A DNA stretch of 25,310 nt from positions 1 through 25,310 of the forward strand of contig QAKI01000039.1 of the NCBI GenBank assembly GCA_003343905.1. The letters run 5' to 3'. Within the stretch, counting starts at the first letter, position 1; each line of letters opens with the position of its first letter. Shown here piece after piece: positions 1 through 4,424 of the stretch. The translations under genes were made by a program, and so were the position numbers. The notes beneath the pieces are model-generated. The model was given only the letters and a program-made list of their open reading frames with translations, did not search any database and was not told the DNA's origin. Source of the DNA: Subdoligranulum variabile (GTDB lineage: Bacteria; Bacillota; Clostridia; Oscillospirales; Ruminococcaceae).

Positions 1-137
1 AAATCTCCTTTTCAGTATATATTTGAACGGAACCGCGCGTATTCCGAACATGACAAATTCATGCCGGATTTTTCTTCAAGATTCCGTAACTGAAAAGGGA
101 ACCGTAAAAAATCGTCTGTTTTTTTACAGTTTCGTAT
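1..137 (-). promoter_or_regulatory. Intergenic leader with ribosome-binding site for a gene beyond the window
   Basis: This stretch follows the last minus-strand gene in the window and holds no open frame of note. Positions 1-12, read on the minus strand, give AAAAGGAGATTT, a good Shine-Dalgarno sequence at the very edge, so another minus-strand gene very probably starts just outside the window. The rest is AT-rich on the side near the upstream gene. I see no terminator hairpin with a T tract and no convincing -35/-10 pair. Confidence 0.4.
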
Positions 138-365
138 TTACTTGATCTTCATGCCGAACTGCTGTGCAAACTGGTCGAGGTCGATTCCCCGCTCTTTGGC
201 AATGTTCATCGCCATCTGCCGCAGTGCATCCGGGCTTTTCCCCTGCATACTCTGCATAAGCTGATTCACCATCGGATTGTTTCCCGTCATCTGGTTCAGC
301 ATCGTCATAGGGTTTCCGCCGTTCCGCATCAGCTGCAAAACCTGCATCATCGGGTTATTCATCAT
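138..365 (-). CDS. Small Met/Asn/Gln-rich phage protein, function unknown
   Basis: A 75-residue protein rich in Met, Asn and Gln in its first half (repeated NPM and NQM steps), followed by a more ordinary helical second half with an acidic/basic mix (AKERGIDLDQFAQQFG). No catalytic motif, signal peptide or membrane segment is visible. The ATG at 365 is preceded by GGAGGG at a good distance, and the gene overlaps the 3' end of its upstream neighbour by 11 bases, so the two are probably translationally coupled. I recognise the style as a small conserved protein of clostridial phages but cannot name a function; a minor structural role is a guess from its Gln/Met-rich character. Confidence 0.7.
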   Translation of the reverse strand: MMNNPMMQVLQLMRNGGNPMTMLNQMTGNNPMVNQLMQSMQGKSPDALRQMAMNIAKERGIDLDQFAQQFGMKIK

Positions 366-750
366 GCTTCGTCCCTCCCAACTGGTCGCAGAGCGTATTA
401 AACCGTGCTTTCAGCTCGTCAAACTCACTCCTCGGAACGAACTTTGACAAATCCGTTTCCAAGGGTTTATTTATTTCCGGCTCCTGCACTCTGCGGTACA
501 AAGCAAAGTCCGCGCAGCCGGTTTGCAGGTTTAATTGTTTGGTGTAAATCGCGCCGTGTGCCGTGTCCGGCATAATGGTCAATGCGCCCGTGAAATCGGT
601 CTGTACGGCACGCGCTTCTTCCACGCTTGCGACAGGCCTAACAAGGTGCTGCGGCGACTGTACAGGCTGCTGAACCTGCTGCTGCGGGTACTGCTGCGGC
701 TGATACTGCGGCGTATAACCGCCGTATCCGTAAGGTGCTCCATATGCCAT
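355..750 (-). CDS. Tyr/Gln/Pro-rich N-terminal protein of the three-gene distal cluster, unknown function
   Basis: The 131-residue product starts with a low-complexity segment of about 35 residues made of Gly, Tyr, Gln and Pro (YGGYTPQYQPQQ), likely disordered. A compact region follows that contains a hydrophobic strand-like stretch (GALTIMPDTAHGAIYTKQLN) and a C-terminal helix (SEFDELKARFNTLCDQLG) able to form a coiled coil. The ATG at 750 shares one base with the stop of the upstream 56-residue gene, and GGAGG lies about ten bases upstream, which decides the start. The pattern of disordered sticky N-terminus plus oligomerising C-terminus suits a minor virion or assembly protein, but that is inference; I do not recognise a named family. 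Confidence 0.75.
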   Translation of the reverse strand: MAYGAPYGYGGYTPQYQPQQYPQQQVQQPVQSPQHLVRPVASVEEARAVQTDFTGALTIMPDTAHGAIYTKQLNLQTGCADFALYRRVQEPEINKPLETDLSKFVPRSEFDELKARFNTLCDQLGGTKHDE

Positions 751-920
751 TATCCCAGCACCTCCGTAACGTGTTCGCTGATGGACTTGCGCGCAGCCTC
801 TTTGTATGCAAGATATTCCTCCAGATACTCCGTGTTGCCTGCTTCGCGGTAGTCATCTGCAACGCGCCGAGCGCAAACGGGATCGTAGCCCAGCAACTCA
901 AGACGTTGTTCGTAACTCAT
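750..920 (-). CDS. Small acidic helical phage protein (56 aa)
   Basis: This short frame encodes a 56-residue protein beginning MSYEQRLELLGYDPVCARRV and ending with a helix rich in Glu and Lys/Arg. It has an ATG at 920 preceded by AAGGAG eight bases upstream, and its TAA overlaps the ATG of the next gene by one base (TAATG). Good ribosome-binding site, correct spacing and stop-start overlap make it a real gene despite its size; a competing frame over the same bases has none of these. Function is unknown. Its ribosome-binding site sits in the 3' arm of a 9-bp hairpin (932-952), so translation could be structure-controlled. Confidence 0.75.
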   Translation of the reverse strand: MSYEQRLELLGYDPVCARRVADDYREAGNTEYLEEYLAYKEAARKSISEHVTEVLG

Positions 921-931
921 AGGCGTTCACT

Positions 932-952
932 CCTTATACTTTCAGTATAAGG
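932..952 (-). promoter_or_regulatory. Hairpin that sequesters a ribosome-binding site
   Basis: A perfect 9-bp inverted repeat with a 3-base loop: CCTTATACT, loop, AGTATAAGG. Read on the minus strand, the 3' arm ends in AAGG and runs directly into AG, so the AAGGAG of the 56-residue gene starting at 920 is largely paired. No T tract follows on the minus strand, so it does not look like a terminator. The pairing is seen directly; translational control is inference. Confidence 0.6.
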
Positions 953-973
953 CTTTTCACCGTCCCGAACCTG

Positions 974-1174
974 TCATAAAACTCGCAATATTTTGCGTTT
1001 GATGCAGTTTAGCTTGCGGTACACGGTGCTTTCGCTCATATGCAGTGTAAGTCCGATCTCAACGATGGAACGCGCCGATGTCCTCATGTCGAACACGGCG
1101 CGTTCCTCGTCTGTAAAGTTGCATTCCTGCCGGAGGTATTCCACCTCCGGCCTTGTAAACTCCGTTAATTTCAT
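974..1174 (-). CDS. Small helix-turn-helix DNA-binding protein (sigma region 4/LuxR-type)
   Basis: The 66-residue protein is almost wholly one helix-turn-helix domain: FTDEERAVFDMRTSARSIVEI, then GLTLHMSESTVYRKLNCIKRKI as turn plus recognition helix. This arrangement matches the C-terminal DNA-binding domain of sigma-70 region 4 or LuxR-type regulators, but without any sigma or receiver domain. The ATG at 1174 has AAGGGG nine bases upstream. It lies just after the endolysin gene and before three small genes, so it could control that distal cluster or late expression generally. Specific targets cannot be read from the sequence. Confidence 0.75.
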   Translation of the reverse strand: MKLTEFTRPEVEYLRQECNFTDEERAVFDMRTSARSIVEIGLTLHMSESTVYRKLNCIKRKILRVL

Positions 1175-1228
1175 GCGGTTATCCCCTTGTTATGGTGTCA
1201 CCGCATATCTTTCCCCTCGTTTTTTGTC

Positions 1229-1963
1229 TTAGTACAAATGTGCTCTGTCGTTGATAACCAGCAGGCGCAGCAGGTCGGTCGTCAGTGCTAGCTTGCCGTT
1301 TTCGTCACCCTGCAGGAAGCCCTTGTTCACCAGCTTCTGTACGGTCGCCTTGCCCCATGCAGGGACTGCGTCTACCGTGTTATATACCTTCTTGGCGTTC
1401 TCAGCGTTTGCAATCTCCTGTTTTGCGATTGCGCGGGTCTGTGCTTCTGTCATGTCTTCAACCTCTTTCTCTGTCAGCATGGTTTTGAACTTCTGCCACA
1501 ACTGCGGATTGCGTACCCACGGTTCCGGGCAATCCTTGTGTGTCACATCGTAGTGACGGCACACGCGTGATACCGGAATATGGTACTTTGCCATGAGTTC
1601 CCGTGTCAGCTTTGCGGCACGCTTCATGGTTTCCTCAGGGATAACGTATACGCCGTTTCGGATAACGCTGCACATTTCAATGCCAATGGAATTAGCGTTC
1701 CGGCAGTCGTTGTAGTAACTGCCGCCGCGTTCCCTGCCGCAATGCCATGCCGTGTCGCCGTCCTTTACGCTCTGCACAACGCCGTTCGGGTCTACAAAGT
1801 AGTGCGCACTGGCACGCAGTCCACTTTCTCTTGCAAAAAAATCTGCATTGTTCTGTGCCGTATCGCCGTTGTTGGACGTAAAGTGTAAGCAAATCCAGTT
1901 GAGCGGGAACGAACGTCCTTTCTGATAGTTGTTCGGATTGCACTGCTTAAACGGAATACTCAT
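1229..1963 (-). CDS. Endolysin: N-acetylmuramoyl-L-alanine amidase (Amidase_2/PGRP family)
   Basis: The 244-residue enzyme should cut the amide bond between N-acetylmuramic acid and L-alanine in peptidoglycan at lysis. Expected zinc ligands are visible: His27 in CLHFT, His137 in RHYD and Cys145 in KDCPEPW. Other family marks are SAHYFVDPNG (52-61), AWHCG (72-76) and SIGIEMC (92-98). Residues about 190-244 form a separate domain (VPAWGKATVQKLVNKGFLQG, then a TTDLLRLLVINDR segment) of the kind found at the C-terminus of clostridial endolysins, probably for wall binding. There is no signal peptide, so it depends on the holin encoded immediately upstream. The stop of the holin gene abuts this ATG (TAAATG). 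Confidence 0.95.
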   Translation of the reverse strand: MSIPFKQCNPNNYQKGRSFPLNWICLHFTSNNGDTAQNNADFFARESGLRASAHYFVDPNGVVQSVKDGDTAWHCGRERGGSYYNDCRNANSIGIEMCSVIRNGVYVIPEETMKRAAKLTRELMAKYHIPVSRVCRHYDVTHKDCPEPWVRNPQLWQKFKTMLTEKEVEDMTEAQTRAIAKQEIANAENAKKVYNTVDAVPAWGKATVQKLVNKGFLQGDENGKLALTTDLLRLLVINDRAHLY

Positions 1964-2233
1964 TTACTCACCCTTCTTCTTTGGTGCGGTGTAGGTCAGC
2001 GCCGTTTTGGAATCCGTTACGCCCGCCGTGGTGGGGTCAATAAAAACAGACAGCACCGCAAGGCACATGGTAACAAGCTGTACAGGGTTAGAGAGCACCG
2101 CCTTGATGCCCTCCCACACAGCCGCCCAGCTCGTAAACGTCTGCGGGTCAACGCCGATCGCCGTAATGGCAACGGAAAAGACACCCACCCAGAACCACGG
2201 GTTTTTTACGCGCACTTTAATGTTCATGTTCAT
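1964..2233 (-). CDS. Holin, phi LC3 type
   Basis: An 89-residue membrane protein that should oligomerise in the inner membrane to release the endolysin. It has a basic N-terminus (MNMNIKVRVKNP), a first membrane segment at about 12-28, a short external part, a second segment at about 50-66, and the C-terminal signature DPTTAGVTDSKTALTY followed by basic residues, which is characteristic of phi LC3 holins. I place the start at the ATG at 2233 because AAAGGAGG lies nine bases upstream; the open frame runs further up but that part is a shadow of the XhlA-like gene. A second Met two codons in (2227) leaves room for a dual start, known in other holins, though this is not shown here. Confidence 0.92.
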   Translation of the reverse strand: MNMNIKVRVKNPWFWVGVFSVAITAIGVDPQTFTSWAAVWEGIKAVLSNPVQLVTMCLAVLSVFIDPTTAGVTDSKTALTYTAPKKKGE

Positions 2234-2477
2234 GCTCCATATCCTCCTTTTCCAAATCTTCAATGCGGTGGTTGGCAACTCTGATCCGCTCATCCAGCAC
2301 ACTGAACTCCTTTTCCAGTTCATACGTTCGGCTGATGAGGTTGTTGTGCTTCTCCACCTTCTTCTCCAGCTGCTCAATGCGGTAGTTCGTGAGCTTGCTC
2401 GACAGCGCAATGCCGCCGAGCGTTCCCACGAGTGTGCCAATCAGACTGATCGCCGCTGTGATAACTTCAGCGGACAT
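2217..2477 (-). CDS. XhlA-like holin-associated membrane/coiled-coil protein
   Basis: An 86-residue protein with an N-terminal hydrophobic segment (residues 5-26, AAISLIGTLVGTLGGIAL), then a long heptad-rich helix (NYRIEQLEKKVEKHNNLI and RIRVANHRIEDLEKE) and a His/Glu tail (MEHEHEH). Small proteins with one membrane segment and a coiled coil beside a holin belong to the hemolysin XhlA-like group of Bacillus PBSX and clostridial phages, which assist lysis. Orientation of membrane segment and coil is reversed relative to classical XhlA, so the link is by type rather than by clear homology. The start at 2477 has AAGGAGGG at good spacing; the 3' end overlaps the holin start by 17 bases. Confidence 0.75.
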   Translation of the reverse strand: MSAEVITAAISLIGTLVGTLGGIALSSKLTNYRIEQLEKKVEKHNNLISRTYELEKEFSVLDERIRVANHRIEDLEKEDMEHEHEH

Positions 2478-2480
2478 ATT

Positions 2481-2648
2481 TTAGCCCTCCTTGCCGTCCT
2501 TCGTACCGCCGAACTCAGCAGGCACAAGCTCCGGCATGCCGCATTCGTCCACAAGGATTGCCGCAACCTGCTTTTTCAGCTTGTTCGGCACCTGCTCAAA
2601 GGTGCATTTCTCCAAAATAACTCTCTGCGCAAAAAGCATTGCCATCAT
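2481..2648 (-). CDS. Small CD1375-like phage protein (55 aa)
   Basis: The product begins MMAMLFAQRVILEKCTFEQV and contains the pattern hydrophobic N-terminus, T-hydrophobic-x-x-VP, then a helix (NKLKKQVAAILVDECG), which resembles the CD1375 family of tiny proteins found next to lysis genes in clostridial phages. Family function is unknown. The open frame extends upstream to 2723, but AAAGGA eight bases before the ATG at 2648 selects the shorter product, and the family is short. An alternative start at 2699 would overlap the stop of the preceding gene. It sits directly upstream of the XhlA-like gene with only a few bases between, as part of the lysis operon. Confidence 0.7.
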   Translation of the reverse strand: MMAMLFAQRVILEKCTFEQVPNKLKKQVAAILVDECGMPELVPAEFGGTKDGKEG

Positions 2649-2691
2649 AATAACCGTCCTTTCAAAACGTTCTCGAATATTGTTGATTAAC

Positions 2692-3069
2692 TTACGCATA
2701 GACGACTTCTGCCATCTCTGCAATACAATCTTCGTAAAAAGACTGCTGATCGGTCAGCGCAGCCACCTGCTGCTTGAGCGTTGCGTTCTGCGCCGCCAGT
2801 TCTTCATTTTCTGCCACGAGGTCAGCCTTGCTTTTCTCGTTCGCTTTGGCTTCCTGCAGCAGATTGTCGTAGTTGGCTTTTACCTCATCCAGCAGACCGG
2901 GTGTGTCCTCCACCTCGGTTGTGTACTCGTCGTACACCCAGCCAGTGTGACCGTCCTTGTCCGTTTCCTGCTTGGCATTCAGCGTCAGCCGTACCCATGC
3001 CCTACCGGGCTTGTTTGGCATGCTGCCTGCCGCAACCTCAGGTGGTTTGACATCTCCGTGCACTTTCAA
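2692..3069 (-). CDS. Acidic coiled-coil protein between the reverse transcriptase and lysis genes
   Basis: A 125-residue protein. Residues 1-55 look like a small beta-rich domain (AWVRLTLNAKQETD, GWVYDEYTTEVED); residues 58-112 form a clear heptad coiled coil (LLDEVKANYDNLLQEAKANE, then KSKADLVAENEELAAQNATL). The start is a TTG at 3069, chosen because AAAGGAG lies nine bases upstream; the gene overlaps the end of the reverse transcriptase gene by 32 bases. Proteins of this shape often follow tail-fibre genes in clostridial phages and may be fibre-associated or assembly chaperones. It is not basic and does not look like the Avd accessory protein of DGRs, although it occupies a place where an accessory could sit. 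Function unknown. Confidence 0.75.
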   Translation of the reverse strand: MKVHGDVKPPEVAAGSMPNKPGRAWVRLTLNAKQETDKDGHTGWVYDEYTTEVEDTPGLLDEVKANYDNLLQEAKANEKSKADLVAENEELAAQNATLKQQVAALTDQQSFYEDCIAEMAEVVYA

Positions 3070-4150
3070 TTCGTACCACTCCTTTCAAATTTTGCACGCC
3101 CACTGGACGTACATATTTAACCATTATCGTTTTGCTGGCACACCATTTCAGCCGTCCAAGCCGACTAAGCAGAGCTTGTGCCATCTTTGCTGACACACGC
3201 TTCCGCTTTGCCGCTCGTCTAAACTGTCGCAGTGTCCGCAGCAGGCTGCGCTTACGCAGTACGACCGCGTTGCGACCAAACTTATACCCGACCGCATCAA
3301 CCTTGCGCTTCCTGATCGGGTACACCTGCCAGTCATTCTTGAGCGTCAGACCGAGTGTTTGCAGGTGCTGTTCCGCCGCCTTGACAGCCTTATGCAGTGC
3401 TCTTTTGGAGCGTCCAAAGATTGTCACGTTGTCCATGTAACGCACTTCGCAGACAACGCCCTTGCACGCGCACAACGTGCGGTCAAGCGTTTCCAGATAG
3501 TAGTTTGCAAGCCACTGACAGATATAGTAGCCAATCGCTAAACCGTCAGCAATAATGCGTGTCACCAGACGGACAAACCGTTTGTCCTTAATCTTGCGTT
3601 CCAGTGCACGCCGCATGCCGTCCAATGGAATACTGTCGTAAAACTTGCGAACATCCATCTGCGCGCAATACTTGCTATCCTTCGGTCTGCGCTGTACAAC
3701 GCGGGTAATCTGCCGCATAGCACGAGCGCCACCTCGCCCAGGAATACTTGCACACGACCAATGATGCATACCGCGCATCAGCACCGGTTGCATTGCACGG
3801 ACGCAAAGCCAATGTACACAACCGTCTGGATAGAACGGTACAACCTTAATTTCTCGCCATTTGCGGCTTGATACGTCGTACACGCGCTTAACCTTCGGTT
3901 TTGACGGTATAAAACTGTCCGTTCGCAGCATGACCAACAGCTTTTCAGCGTATGCGTCAATGTTCGCCAGTACACGCCGGACGCTGCGACGTTTCTTCTT
4001 GCCGTTTGCGGCAAGTCGTATCGTTTCTGTTATAAATGCTCTGTCGAGCATCTTTTCGTAGAGGAATCCAACTCTTTTCGGGATTGTTATCACATCCTTA
4101 TTGCCTGCGAGAGCGTTCGAGTGACCTACTAACTCCCGTCCTCTGGGCAT
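3038..4150 (-). CDS. DGR reverse transcriptase (YMDN variant)
   Basis: A 370-residue reverse transcriptase that should copy the template-repeat RNA at 4207-4316 with errors at adenines. Seen: the N-terminal KRVGFLYEKML segment, IPSKPKVKRVYD..KWREI (fingers), motif A with Asp166 (QMDVRKFYDSI, 164-173), motif B GLAIGYYICQWLANYYLE (203-220), motif C YMDN (238-241) and the following GLTLKNDWQVYP region. DGR enzymes usually have IGxxxSQ in motif B; here it is CQ. In motif C the second acidic residue is Asn. The start is uncertain: the ATG at 4150 has no good ribosome-binding site, a GTG at 4093 and an ATG at 4051 are alternatives, and the frame is open upstream through the template repeat. Gene order is target, template repeat, reverse transcriptase. 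Confidence 0.93.
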   Translation of the reverse strand: MPRGRELVGHSNALAGNKDVITIPKRVGFLYEKMLDRAFITETIRLAANGKKKRRSVRRVLANIDAYAEKLLVMLRTDSFIPSKPKVKRVYDVSSRKWREIKVVPFYPDGCVHWLCVRAMQPVLMRGMHHWSCASIPGRGGARAMRQITRVVQRRPKDSKYCAQMDVRKFYDSIPLDGMRRALERKIKDKRFVRLVTRIIADGLAIGYYICQWLANYYLETLDRTLCACKGVVCEVRYMDNVTIFGRSKRALHKAVKAAEQHLQTLGLTLKNDWQVYPIRKRKVDAVGYKFGRNAVVLRKRSLLRTLRQFRRAAKRKRVSAKMAQALLSRLGRLKWCASKTIMVKYVRPVGVQNLKGVVRIESARRCQTT

Positions 4151-4206
4151 GATTTTCACCAAGGGGTGAGGAAAAGCCTGCGCAATGATAATTGAGTTGC
4201 TAAGTA

Positions 4207-4316
4207 GACGCGCGGAAATGCTCGAGTTCGAATTCGATGAAGTGTTGTTCGCATTGAAGTACAACAGACCTGCATTCGAACCGTTGTTCCAGTTGCCACC
4301 AACATACAACACGCGC
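4207..4316 (-). repeat. DGR template repeat (TR)
   Basis: These 110 bases match the variable repeat at 4430-4539 at a constant offset of 223 bases without gaps. There are 16 mismatches; 15 are at adenines of the minus-strand template (12 A to G, two A to T, one A to C). Ten other adenines in the repeat are unchanged. The template is rich in AAC/AAT codons, so that mutation of the first two bases gives wide amino-acid choice. Homology stops sharply on both sides. The repeat lies between the target gene and the reverse transcriptase on the same strand. An AT-rich stretch just upstream (about 4341-4368) could hold a promoter for the template RNA, but no clear -35/-10 pair is seen. Confidence 0.95.
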
Positions 4317-4370
4317 TCCGCGACGCGCAGACAGTCCCTGCTTAGATTAAAATTTATACTTTGAAATATG

Positions 4371-4390
4371 CCGGGGGTTGCGACCCCCGG
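4371..4390. repeat. GC-rich inverted repeat between VR and TR
   Basis: CCGGGGGT, four-base loop, ACCCCCGG: a perfect 8-bp stem. Its right half ACCCCCGG is repeated directly at 4391-4398, so alternative pairings exist. On the minus strand it follows the target stop codon and a first hairpin (4406-4424). It could end target-gene transcription, although no T run follows, or belong to the DGR cruciform region. The structure is seen; the role is inference. Confidence 0.6.
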
Positions 4391-4405
4391 ACCCCCGGAG
4401 GGGAT

Positions 4406-4424
4406 TGCGAGGCTACGCCTCGCA
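4406..4424. repeat. DGR hairpin/cruciform just downstream of VR
   Basis: TGCGAGGC and GCCTCGCA pair over 8 bp around a 3-base loop, beginning five bases past the end of the variable repeat on the minus strand. The target stop codon TAG overlaps the loop. In the Bordetella phage DGR and many others, a short-stem hairpin or cruciform a few bases beyond VR is needed for efficient homing, and this one sits where expected. Confidence 0.75.
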
